From JADJPO01 sp963828555 (GTDB taxonomy: Bacteria > Actinomycetota > Actinomycetes > Actinomycetales > Kineosporiaceae), in contig CAWHEL010000004.1 in assembly GCA_963828555.1 (NCBI GenBank), forward strand, positions 992,001 to 1,056,000: a DNA stretch of 64,000 bases, read 5' to 3'. Both the position numbers and the translations under genes were made by a program. Shown piece after piece: positions 1 through 7,304 of this stretch (positions are counted from its first letter, which is position 1; each line of letters opens with the position of its first letter). Under the pieces are notes generated by a model. That model ran no database searches. It saw only the letters and a list, made by a program, of their open reading frames with translations, and had not been told where the DNA came from.

Positions 1-743
1 CCACCTCCTACGGCAAGGACCTCGGCGACCTTCGGCTGCTCGAGTCGCTGTTGCCGAAACTGGCTGTGGTGGAGGGGGTCTCGCGGGTCAGGGTGTCCTA
101 CCTTCAGCCGGCCGAGCTGCGTCCGCAGCTGGTGGAGGTGCTCGCCTCCACCCCCGGGGTGGCGGCGTACTTCGACCTGTCGTTCCAGCACGCCGCGCCC
201 GGGGTGCTCCGCCGGATGCGCCGATTCGGCGGCACCGAGGACTTCCTGGCCCTGATCGAGCGGATCCGCACGCTGGCGCCGCAGGCGGGCATCCGGTCCA
301 ACGTGATCGTCGGCTTCCCGGGCGAGACCGAGGCGGACGTCGAGGAGCTGGCTGCGTTCCTGGAGGCCGCCCGGCTCGACGTGGTCGGGGTGTTCGGCTA
401 CTCCGACGAGGACGGCACCGAGGCGGCGGGCCTGGACGGTGCGCTGGCCGAGGACGTGGTGGCCGCCCGGGTAGAGCGGATCACCGATCTGGTCGAGGAA
501 CTGATGTCGCAGCGCGCCGAGGACAGGGTGGGCGATCTGGTCGAGGTGCTGGTCGAGGAGATCGACGAGGACGACGGCCGAGCGGTCGGCCGGGCCGCGC
601 ACCAGGGCCCTGAGGTGGACGGCGTCACCCGCCTGCTCGGCGGCCCGCACCCGATCGGCACCCTGGTCAGCGCCCGGGTGGTTTCCACCCAGGGCGCCGA
701 CCTCGTCGCCGAACCAGTCGCCGAGCCGGTGGCCGGGTCGTGA
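1..743 (+). CDS. rimO: Ribosomal protein S12 methylthiotransferase RimO (5' truncated)
   Basis: This is the C-terminal part of the radical-SAM enzyme that methylthiolates the conserved aspartate of ribosomal protein S12. The reading frame enters at base 3 with TSYGKDLGD, a typical RimO stretch just after the radical-SAM cysteines, which lie outside the window. IVGFPGETEADVEEL and FGYSDEDGTEAA follow, then a C-terminal TRAM domain of about 70 residues. RimO is chosen over MiaB because a complete miaB lies at 18009 and because the next genes are pgsA and pncC, the usual actinobacterial rimO neighbourhood. The TGA overlaps the GTG of pgsA. Confidence 0.93.
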   Translation, partial: TSYGKDLGDLRLLESLLPKLAVVEGVSRVRVSYLQPAELRPQLVEVLASTPGVAAYFDLSFQHAAPGVLRRMRRFGGTEDFLALIERIRTLAPQAGIRSNVIVGFPGETEADVEELAAFLEAARLDVVGVFGYSDEDGTEAAGLDGALAEDVVAARVERITDLVEELMSQRAEDRVGDLVEVLVEEIDEDDGRAVGRAAHQGPEVDGVTRLLGGPHPIGTLVSARVVSTQGADLVAEPVAEPVAGS

Positions 744-1366
744 GCGAACGGCTCGATCCGGTCGGCGCGCCGAGCAGCCCGGGGGTCAGCGCCTGGAACG
801 TGGCCAATGCGCTGACCGCGGTGCGGCTGCTGCTGGTGCCGGTGTTCGGCTGGCTGCTGCTGCACGGCGAGGGAGGGCAGACTTCGTGGCGCTTGGCCGC
901 TGCTGCGGCGTTCGTCGTCGCGGGGCTGACCGACCGGTTCGACGGGGAACTGGCCCGGCGGCGCGGCCTGGTCACCGACATCGGCAAGCTCGCCGACCCG
1001 ATCGCCGACAAGGCGCTCACGGGAACGGCCCTGGTGGGGCTGTCCCTGCTCGGCGAGCTGGCCTGGTGGGTCACCGCGGTGGTGCTGATCCGCGAGATCG
1101 GGATCACCGTGCTGCGGTTCGTGGTGATCCGGCACGGGGTGATGCCGGCCGGGCGGGGCGGCAAGCTGAAGACCGCGCTGCAGGCCCTGGCGATCACCCT
1201 GTACCTGTTGCCGTTGCCCGGCGCCTGGCACCTTCTGGCCGTGGCCGCGATGGCCGTGGCCGTGCTGGTCACGCTGCTCACCGGCGCCGACTACCTGCTC
1301 AAGGCCTACCGGCTGGTGGCCGGCAGCGAACGCACCCGGGCCCGGCGGCAGCAGCGTGCCTCCTGA
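740..1366 (+). CDS. pgsA: CDP-diacylglycerol--glycerol-3-phosphate 3-phosphatidyltransferase
   Basis: Integral membrane enzyme of 208 residues that makes phosphatidylglycerol phosphate from CDP-diacylglycerol and glycerol 3-phosphate. The CDP-alcohol phosphatidyltransferase signature is complete from D65 to D90: DRFDGELAR, then G82, D86 and D90 at family spacing. Several hydrophobic segments surround it. The GTG start overlaps the rimO stop by 4 bp and the end overlaps pncC by 11 bp, so the three genes are translationally coupled. Actinobacteria carry several paralogues of this fold, so the exact alcohol acceptor is inferred from synteny with rimO and pncC. Confidence 0.9.
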   Translation: MSERLDPVGAPSSPGVSAWNVANALTAVRLLLVPVFGWLLLHGEGGQTSWRLAAAAAFVVAGLTDRFDGELARRRGLVTDIGKLADPIADKALTGTALVGLSLLGELAWWVTAVVLIREIGITVLRFVVIRHGVMPAGRGGKLKTALQALAITLYLLPLPGAWHLLAVAAMAVAVLVTLLTGADYLLKAYRLVAGSERTRARRQQRAS

Positions 1367-1823
1367 TCTGGCCTCCCGGGTGGTCGCGGCGCTGAGCGCC
1401 CGCGGCGAACAGCTGGCCGTCGCCGAGTCCGTGACCGGGGGAGCCCTGTGCGCTCGGATCGTCGACGTGCCCGGCGCCTCGGTCGTGCTGCGCGGCGGCG
1501 TGGTCGCCTACGCGACCGATCTCAAGGCCAGCCTGCTCGGGGTGGACGACGACCTGCTGGCCGCGCGCGGCGCAGTCCACCCCCTGGTGGCCGAGCAGAT
1601 GGCGCTCGGCGTGCGGGAGCGCCTCGGCGCCCGGCACGGCCTGGCCACCACCGGAGTGGCCGGGCCGACCGCGCAGGACGGGCAACCTGTGGGCCGGGTG
1701 CACCTCGCCCACGCCGGCGAGCTCGGCGTCGAGGTGGAGACCTGGGACCTGGTGGGCGATCGGGCGCTGATCAGGGCCCAGGCGGTCGAGCGCGCCCTGG
1801 CCCTGCTGCTGCGTCGGCTGTGA
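1356..1823 (+). CDS. pncC: CinA C-terminal domain protein, NMN amidohydrolase type
   Basis: Stand-alone CinA C-terminal domain of 155 residues. This family deamidates nicotinamide mononucleotide in NAD recycling. The conserved AESVTGG (residues 23-29) and TTGVAGPT with the following DG are visible. The N-terminal COG1058 domain of full-length CinA is absent, as is usual in this actinobacterial locus. The GTG start lies inside pgsA. The next gene, a response regulator, starts 13 bp after the stop. Confidence 0.9.
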   Translation: MPPDLASRVVAALSARGEQLAVAESVTGGALCARIVDVPGASVVLRGGVVAYATDLKASLLGVDDDLLAARGAVHPLVAEQMALGVRERLGARHGLATTGVAGPTAQDGQPVGRVHLAHAGELGVEVETWDLVGDRALIRAQAVERALALLLRRL

Positions 1824-1836
1824 GCTGTGCGGCACG

Positions 1837-2535
1837 ATGTCGCCCGTGCCGATCGATCCGCAGGGACACCCGCTGGTGCTCGTCGTCGAGGATGAGCCGG
1901 CGATCGCCGCGCTGATCCGTGGCGCCCTGGTCCGCGAGAGCTTCACCGCGCACGTGGTCGGCGACGGGCCGGGGGCGTTGATCGCCATCGCCCGGGACCG
2001 GCCGGCGGTGATCGTGCTCGACGTCGGGTTGCCCGGGCTGGACGGCACCGAGGTCTGCCGCCGGATCCGCGCGGCGGGCGACTGGACCCCGGTGTTGTTC
2101 GTCACCGCCCGCGACGAGGAGGTCGACCGGGTACTCGGGCTCGAGATGGGCGCCGACGACTACGTGACCAAGCCGTTCAGCCCGCGCGAGCTGGTGGCCA
2201 GGGTCAAGGCCGTGCTGCGCCGCGGCACCGGAACGCCCGGCGACGGTCGGCTCTCGGTCGGCGGGCTCACCCTGGACCTGCAGACCCGCCGCGCCACGGC
2301 GTCCGGCGCTGCGGTGGAGCTGACCACCACCGAATTCGACCTGCTGGCGCACTTGATGCGTCGTCCGGACCGGGTGTTCACCCGCGAGGAACTGCTCGGC
2401 GAGGTTTGGGGCTATCCGGCCGGCACCGCCACCCGCACCGTGGACGTGCACGTGGCCCAGGTGCGCACCAAGATCGGGGCGGCGGCGCGGTTGCGGACGG
2501 TGCGTGGGGTGGGATATGCCATCGAGCGCGCCTGA
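1837..2535 (+). CDS. OmpR-family response regulator
   Basis: Response regulator of 232 residues. The receiver domain has acidic residues E18-D19, phosphoacceptor D62, T90 and K112. A C-terminal winged-helix DNA-binding domain follows (about residues 135-230) with the typical TTTEFDLL and TRTVDVHV stretches. It overlaps the downstream kinase gene by about 20 bp, so the pair is translationally coupled. A GTG three codons downstream is an alternative start. The two exported-protein genes that follow are plausible targets. Two 11-bp-phased direct repeats at 3884-3903 fit the way OmpR-family proteins bind. Confidence 0.93.
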   Translation: MSPVPIDPQGHPLVLVVEDEPAIAALIRGALVRESFTAHVVGDGPGALIAIARDRPAVIVLDVGLPGLDGTEVCRRIRAAGDWTPVLFVTARDEEVDRVLGLEMGADDYVTKPFSPRELVARVKAVLRRGTGTPGDGRLSVGGLTLDLQTRRATASGAAVELTTTEFDLLAHLMRRPDRVFTREELLGEVWGYPAGTATRTVDVHVAQVRTKIGAAARLRTVRGVGYAIERA

Positions 2536-3895
2536 GCGCCGGTGGTCGCTGCGGCGCCGGCTGGTGGTGCTGGTCGCCGTGGTGTCCCTGGCCAGTTCGT
2601 TACTCACCGCGCTGGTGCTGGCCCGGGCACTGGTGCTGTCCAACCGGGAACTGGCCGCGAGTGCCCTGACGCTGGAGGCCGACACTCTCGCCGCTCTGGT
2701 CACCGACGGGCGTGGCGTTCGTGCCGACCGACGCAAGCGGCTGCTCGACGCCCGCAGCGGGTGGGCCGCAGAGATCGTCGTCACCGGGAGCGACCCCACC
2801 GTGGCGCCGTTCACCGCGCAGGACGTCGCTGCCGCCTCCCCGAACGGCGATGCCGTCGAGCGGGACCTGGCCGGCACCTCCTGGCTCGTCGCCTCCCGGC
2901 CGGCCGGGCCGGGCACTGTGCTGATCGCCCGCCGGTTGGCCCCCGCCGTCCAGTTGACGCCCGAGCAGCGGCGGCGGTCCCTGCTCGGCGGCCTGCTCGG
3001 TCTGGCCGGCGGTGGGCTGGCCGGGTTGGCCCTGGCCCGTAGCGTCACCGGGCCGCTCGTCCGCCTGGCGGGTGCCGCCCGGCGGCTGTCGGCGGGCGAG
3101 CGGGCGGTCGCCGTCGCGGCGGAGGGTCCGGCGGAGGTGGCCGACCTGGCGGAAGGGCTCAACGCGTTGTCGGAGGCCCTGTCGGCCAGCGAACAGCGTC
3201 AGCGCCGGTTCCTGCTCGCGGTCTCGCACGAGCTGCGCACCCCGCTGACGGCGGTCACCGGGTATGCAGAGGCCCTGGCCGATCAGAGCCTGCCCGCGGC
3301 CGAGGTGCCGCACGCCGCCGGGGTGATCGCCACCGAGGCGGCTCGGCTGCAGCGCCGGGTGGAGGACCTGCTGGCGCTCGCCCGGCTGGAGGCCGACGAC
3401 TTCGCCCTGGTGGCGGCGCCGGTCGACGTCGGTGCGCTGATCCGCGCCGCGGCTGCGGCGTTCACGCCGAGGGCGATGGCCGGTCAGGTGCTCCTGGAGG
3501 TGGCCGCTGCGCCGTCCGGCCCGGTCGTGGTGACCGATGGCGAGCGACTGCGGCAGATGGTCGATGCCTTGGTGGACAACGCCTTACGCGTGCTCGCGCC
3601 GGGCGACCCGTTGGTGCTGAGCTGTCAGGAGCGCACGGGCGGCGGGGTGCGGGTGGAGGTACGCGACGGCGGTCCCGGTCTGACTCCCGAGGAACTGGCG
3701 GTCGCCTTCCGGCGGGGCGAGCTGACCGAGCGGTACCGCGGACGCCGCGCGGTGGGCTCAGGGGTCGGCCTGGCCCTGGTCGGGGAGCTCGCCCGCCGGT
3801 TGGGCGGTACGGCGCAGGCACTGCCGGCGCCCGAGGGTGGGGTCTGTTTCGCGGTGGAACTACCCGTGGCGGCACCGGTCCGAACATTCCCTTGA
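2516..3895 (+). CDS. Membrane sensor histidine kinase
   Basis: Partner kinase of the preceding regulator, 459 residues from ATG 2516 (a GTG at 2504 adds four). An N-terminal membrane helix (about residues 15-45) is followed by an extracytoplasmic segment of about 100 residues, a second helix and a HAMP domain. The H box is SHELRTPLT with phosphoacceptor H238. The N box is VDNALRVL and the G boxes are RDGGPGL and GSGVGLALV. Nothing shows the ligand. The exported proteins encoded next door suggest envelope sensing, which is inference. Confidence 0.92.
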   Translation: MPSSAPERRWSLRRRLVVLVAVVSLASSLLTALVLARALVLSNRELAASALTLEADTLAALVTDGRGVRADRRKRLLDARSGWAAEIVVTGSDPTVAPFTAQDVAAASPNGDAVERDLAGTSWLVASRPAGPGTVLIARRLAPAVQLTPEQRRRSLLGGLLGLAGGGLAGLALARSVTGPLVRLAGAARRLSAGERAVAVAAEGPAEVADLAEGLNALSEALSASEQRQRRFLLAVSHELRTPLTAVTGYAEALADQSLPAAEVPHAAGVIATEAARLQRRVEDLLALARLEADDFALVAAPVDVGALIRAAAAAFTPRAMAGQVLLEVAAAPSGPVVVTDGERLRQMVDALVDNALRVLAPGDPLVLSCQERTGGGVRVEVRDGGPGLTPEELAVAFRRGELTERYRGRRAVGSGVGLALVGELARRLGGTAQALPAPEGGVCFAVELPVAAPVRTFP

Positions 3896-3916
3896 CATTT
3901 CCCGGGCTGTTCGGAC
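3878..3916 (+). promoter_or_regulatory. Candidate promoter/operator upstream of the exported-protein genes
   Basis: A perfect 9-bp inverted repeat (GTCCGAACA at 3878-3886, TGTTCGGAC at 3908-3916) flanks a consensus -35 hexamer TTGACA (3892-3897). Inside it, ACATTCCC (3884) and ACATTTCCC (3895) form direct repeats phased by 11 bp. The site overlaps the end of the kinase gene and lies 69 bp before the next start. It could be an operator for the adjacent regulator or, as RNA, a hairpin. No clear -10 was found. Confidence 0.4.
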
Positions 3917-3984
3917 ATCTGGGTGGGCGACGGTGGTCGAGTCGGTGGGCCACAGGGCCCACCGCCGACCCGAAAGGACCTCCG

Positions 3985-4344
3985 ATGCCCGCACTGACCC
4001 TCCTGGCCGTTCCGGTCCTCGCCGCGGTGCTGATCTCGGCGCCCGTGGCGATGGACTCCACCCCTGCCCCCACGGCCGGTGCTGGTGGGCTCGAGAAGGC
4101 CTGCGCACGGATCCCGGTGCGGATCGAGCGGGTGGAGAAGGTGCAGGCCCGCCTGGCCGGCGACGCCGACACCAAGGGCTCCATCGCCCGGGCGCAGATG
4201 CGGATGGAGAAGGCCCGCGCCGAAGGCCGTGAGGACGCCGCGAAGATCCTCGAGAACCGGGTCGCCATCCGCAAGGACATCGCTGCGGCGCTGCCGGACA
4301 TCCTGGTGCACCTGAAGTCCTCGGCCGAGGTGTGTGCCAAGTGA
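3985..4344 (+). CDS. Small secreted helical protein, function unknown
   Basis: Unrecognised protein of 119 residues. The ATG at 3985 is preceded by AAAGGA at good spacing, and an upstream in-frame extension to 3892 has no support. Residues 1-22 form a signal peptide. The mature part is charged, alanine-rich and predicted helical, with two cysteines, C40 and C117, placed to tie the ends of a helical hairpin by a disulfide. It lies next to a two-component system and overlaps a lipoprotein gene. It may be an envelope-stress effector or sensor accessory, which is inference from position and build only. Confidence 0.75.
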   Translation: MPALTLLAVPVLAAVLISAPVAMDSTPAPTAGAGGLEKACARIPVRIERVEKVQARLAGDADTKGSIARAQMRMEKARAEGREDAAKILENRVAIRKDIAAALPDILVHLKSSAEVCAK

Positions 4345-4664
4345 GGCACCGATGGGGGCGGACGGCGGGCCTGCTGATGGCGGGCACGGTCGCCGTGGCG
4401 GGCCTGGCCGGGTGTACCCGCCCGGGAGCGGCAGCGACCTCGGACCAGTCGGCGACCACCCAGGTCTCGGCGCCGGTGTCACCCCCGGTCTCGGTGCCGG
4501 CCGAGGAACCCGCTGCGGCCGAGGCGGGCGGGGTCGGCGATGCCGGCGGGGGTGATGCACCCGGTGCGGGCGATGCCGCAGTGGCGGCGAGCGTGCAGGC
4601 GGTGGCCGACGCCGCCGACGCGCTGATCGCCCAGGCCGAGGAGGCGATGGCCGGGGACGACTGA
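4341..4664 (+). CDS. Small lipoprotein, function unknown
   Basis: Protein of 107 residues starting at GTG 4341, overlapping the previous stop by 4 bp. RHRWGR precedes a hydrophobic stretch and a lipobox GLAGC with the lipidated cysteine at C25. The mature part is low-complexity, rich in Pro, Ala, Gly, Val and acidic residues, with a C-terminal alanine/acidic helix and no conserved domain that I recognise. Coupling to the preceding secreted protein suggests joint function at the outer face of the membrane. Confidence 0.7.
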   Translation: MRHRWGRTAGLLMAGTVAVAGLAGCTRPGAAATSDQSATTQVSAPVSPPVSVPAEEPAAAEAGGVGDAGGGDAPGAGDAAVAASVQAVADAADALIAQAEEAMAGDD

Positions 4665-4690
4665 CGCCGGCCTCGGCCTCGGCCTCGGCG

Positions 4691-4855
4691 CCCGAGCCCC
4701 AACCGCCCGAGCCCCAACCGCCCGAGCCCCAACCGCCCGAGCCCCAACCGCCCGAGCCCCAACCGCCCGAGCCCCAACCGCCCGAGCCCCAACCGCCCGA
4801 GCCCCAACCGCCCGAGCCCCAACCGCCCGAGCCCCAACCGCCCGAGCCCCAACCG
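4691..4855 (+). repeat. Eleven perfect tandem copies of a 15-bp unit
   Basis: The unit CCCGAGCCCCAACCG is repeated 11 times without a mismatch, exactly 165 bp. It is preceded at about 4671-4689 by a shorter CCTCGG-type hexamer run. It lies 26 bp after the lipoprotein stop and about 220 bp before clgR. The complementary strand is open through the array and would read as a pentapeptide repeat of Gly, Leu and Arg, but nothing supports translation there. The remaining intergenic DNA to 5078 holds no gene that I can support. Confidence 0.97.
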
Positions 4856-5001
4856 CGATCTCGCGGTGATCTTGTGGTGCGGAAGCGGGGTGTGTCCGGA
4901 TTGCGCCCTGGGCGTACCGGTCTTGCCCCGGGCGCGGTCCTGGAACAGGCTGGACGGCATTGCTGTTGGAGCCGTTCGACGTGGTGCCTACCGGGCAGTT
5001 G

Positions 5002-5013
5002 TCGCTACTGCGA
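5002..5013 (+). promoter_or_regulatory. Possible ClgR autoregulatory half-site pair
   Basis: TCGC-TACT-GCGA is an inverted repeat 66 bp before the clgR start. ClgR regulators bind CGC...GCG palindromes and autoregulate. As I recall them, known sites have a spacer one base longer, so this is only suggestive. Confidence 0.28.
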
Positions 5014-5078
5014 GGTACGGTGGGCTACAGGTGGCGATCGTGAAGGTCGACACCACAGGGCCGAGAGGAGGACGAGCC

Positions 5079-5417
5079 GTGGTGCTGCTGCGACAAGAGA
5101 TCGGCGATGTTCTCCGTGATGCGCGCCGTGAGCAGGGCCGCACCCTGCGCGAGGTGTCCTCGATCGCCCGGGTCTCGCTGGGCTACCTGAGTGAGGTCGA
5201 GCGCGGCCAGAAGGAAGCCTCCAGCGAGCTGCTGGCCTCCATCTGTGGGGCTCTCGCGGTCCCGCTGTCCTCGGTGTTGCACCAGGTCAGCCAGCGGGTC
5301 GCCCTCGCCGAGGGGCTCTCCCCACGGCTGTCCGTGGACGACGTGCACGTGCCCGACACCGTGCCCGACGATCTCGATGCCGGCCTGCGTGCTGCGGGTC
5401 TGGTCAGCGCCGCCTGA
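5079..5417 (+). CDS. clgR: ClgR-type XRE-family transcriptional regulator
   Basis: DNA-binding protein of 112 residues with an XRE helix-turn-helix (about residues 6-65: LRDARREQGRTLREVS, then GYLSEVERGQKEAS). In actinobacteria ClgR activates clp protease and chaperone genes. The start GTG 5079 gives the family N-terminus VVLLRQEIGDVLR and has GAGAGGAGG about 8 bp upstream; the in-frame extension to 4866 crosses untranslated-looking DNA. ClgR normally follows rimO-pgsA-cinA directly. Here a two-component system, two exported proteins and the tandem repeat lie between. The C-terminus ends in AA, as in ClgR proteins that are themselves Clp substrates. Confidence 0.88.
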   Translation: MVLLRQEIGDVLRDARREQGRTLREVSSIARVSLGYLSEVERGQKEASSELLASICGALAVPLSSVLHQVSQRVALAEGLSPRLSVDDVHVPDTVPDDLDAGLRAAGLVSAA

Positions 5418-5430
5418 TTCCGCGCGCGGC

Positions 5431-6369
5431 CTAGCCGCGGGTCTGGCGGGCGAGCAGGGTCTCGCGCTTGTCCTCGAACCGGGAGGCCTTGCGGTCCAGG
5501 TCCTCCAGGAAGGCCGCCAACGACTCTCGGGCCTTCTCGGCCGGCGCGCTCAGCCCCTCCAGGTCGAACAGCTTCCAGTACTTGAGCACCGGCTCAAGTA
5601 CCTCGTCGCGATGGCTGCGCAGGTCGTAGATGCCGGCCAGGGCGATGTCGAGTGAGCGCCGGGCGAACGAGGCCATGCCGTACCCCGGCATCTCGAAGTT
5701 CTCCACGACCGACCACACTGCTTGAACCGTCTGGTCGGGGGTGAGCTCGAGTGCTGCGGCGAGCAGGTTGCGGTAGAACACCATGTGCAGGTTCTCGTCG
5801 AGTGAGATCCGGGCCAGAAGTTGCTCGCACAGGGGATCCTGGGTGTACCGGCCGGTGTTGCGGTGGGAGATCCTCGTGGCCAGCTCCTGGAACGACACGT
5901 AGGCCACCGTGTGCAGCATGTCGAGCTCTTCCGCGAAGGCGTGGCCGCGCTCCATGTGGCTCATCCGTTCGCGCTCCAGCGCGACCGGGTCGACAGCCCG
6001 GGTGGTCAGCAGGTAGTCGCGGATCGCGGTGGCGTGCCTACCCTCCTCGGCGGTCCAGCGCCCGATCCAGGTGCCCCAGGCGCCGTCCGGGCCGAACGCA
6101 GAGTAGATCTCGCGGTGGTAGCTGGGCAGATTGTCCTCGGTGAGCAGATTGACCACCAGGGCGGTGCGGGCCACCTCGCTCATCGAGGACTGAGACACCT
6201 CCCAGGGGGCGCCGTTCAGCGGACCATCGAAGTCACGGCCCCGGCTCCACGGCACGTACTCGTGCGGCATCCACTCCTTGGCCACGCCCAGGTGCCGGTT
6301 GAGTTCACCCTCGACCGTGGGCTCCAGTTCGTGCAGCAACTCGGTCTGGCTCCAGACGCGTGCTGTCAT
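5431..6369 (-). CDS. Acyl-[acyl-carrier-protein] desaturase (diiron)
   Basis: Soluble ferritin-like diiron desaturase of 312 residues that introduces a cis double bond into acyl-ACP. Metal-binding motifs are TEDN (E78), EEGRH (108-112) and, in the second half, DENLH about residue 197. Length and motif order match the DesA1/DesA2 group of actinobacteria. The ATG at 6369 has GGAGG 6 bp upstream; the longer frame runs into the nei gene. nei ends 38 bp upstream on the same strand, so co-transcription is possible. Confidence 0.9.
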   Translation of the reverse strand: MTARVWSQTELLHELEPTVEGELNRHLGVAKEWMPHEYVPWSRGRDFDGPLNGAPWEVSQSSMSEVARTALVVNLLTEDNLPSYHREIYSAFGPDGAWGTWIGRWTAEEGRHATAIRDYLLTTRAVDPVALERERMSHMERGHAFAEELDMLHTVAYVSFQELATRISHRNTGRYTQDPLCEQLLARISLDENLHMVFYRNLLAAALELTPDQTVQAVWSVVENFEMPGYGMASFARRSLDIALAGIYDLRSHRDEVLEPVLKYWKLFDLEGLSAPAEKARESLAAFLEDLDRKASRFEDKRETLLARQTRG

Positions 6370-6407
6370 CGCTGCCTCCTCCGGACCGGGCCCGAGGCCA
6401 GGTGAGG

Positions 6408-7292
6408 TCAGCCTAACCTTCCGCCTCGGTTCCGCCTGTTCGAACCCAGCGGTGATTGAGGCCTTCCGTTGTCGGTCTGAGCTGGGCCTGGCTGGCACGA
6501 CGGGCAGTAGAACGCCACCCGGTCGGCGGGCGCCACGCCGATCGAGGCCACCCGCACTCCGGTGCCGCAGCGACGGCAGGGCCGCCCCGAGCGGGCGTGG
6601 ACATAGTTGGTTCGGCCCGGCCGGCCGTCGCCGGTGGTGATCTGGACGGCGCGGTCGCGATTCGCGGCCAGCAGCCGGTGCAGGAGATCGACCACCGCGG
6701 CGAGGGCGTCTGCGCCGAGCTGCCCCACCGGCGTCCACGGCGTGATCCCGCGCAGGAACAGGGACTCGCTCATGTAGAACGTGCCGACACCGGCCAGCAT
6801 CCGCTGGTCCAGCAGCGCCTCACCGATCGCCCGGGCGGGGTCCGAGCCGATCCTGCTGACGGCCTCGGCAGCGTCCCAGGTGGGGCCGAGCAGGTCCGGC
6901 CCGAGGTGGCCGACCAGGGTGGACTCGGCATCCGTGGGCACCAGATCGAGCATGCCGAGTCGGTGCCCGACCGCCGTCCATTCGGCGTTGCCGAGCACTG
7001 CCCGGATGCCCTCCTCGCTGCGGGCGGACCCCCGCTCGCCGGTGCGGTGGAGGTGCCAGGAGCCCTCCATGCGCAGATGGCTGTGCAGGCTCACCGGTTC
7101 GGGCCGGCCCTCACCGGGGCCAAGCCGGCACAGGATGTGCTTGCCCGCACTCACCACCTCGTGCACCTCCCTCCCGGTCAGGTCGACCGTGGCCAGTGAC
7201 GGCCAGCGCAGGTCGCAGTGGGTGACGCCGCGGCCGGCGAGGGCGGCGTGCAGCCGATGCGCCGTCCGCCAGACGACGTCACCCTCGGGCAT
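6408..7292 (-). CDS. nei: Fpg/Nei-family DNA glycosylase (endonuclease VIII type)
   Basis: Base-excision repair enzyme of 294 residues. The N-terminus is PEGD after Met, giving the catalytic Pro2 and Glu3 of the family; PEGD rather than PELP points to the Nei branch. The H2TH region contains LLDQRMLAGVGTFYMSE. A C-terminal zinc finger has CRRC and CPSC pairs. The last 25 residues after the finger are basic and low-complexity. It starts 12 bp after the stop of lhr, an arrangement shared with the mycobacterial lhr-nei2 pair. Confidence 0.9.
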   Translation of the reverse strand: MPEGDVVWRTAHRLHAALAGRGVTHCDLRWPSLATVDLTGREVHEVVSAGKHILCRLGPGEGRPEPVSLHSHLRMEGSWHLHRTGERGSARSEEGIRAVLGNAEWTAVGHRLGMLDLVPTDAESTLVGHLGPDLLGPTWDAAEAVSRIGSDPARAIGEALLDQRMLAGVGTFYMSESLFLRGITPWTPVGQLGADALAAVVDLLHRLLAANRDRAVQITTGDGRPGRTNYVHARSGRPCRRCGTGVRVASIGVAPADRVAFYCPSCQPGPAQTDNGRPQSPLGSNRRNRGGRLG

Positions 7293-7304
7293 CGCAACGC
7301 CTCA

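Noticed and set aside
3860..4960. 366-codon minus-strand frame with Leu-Gly-Leu-Gly-Arg repeats
   Set aside because: It exists only because the 15-bp array and the antisense of two real genes are open; no start signal or homologous domain.
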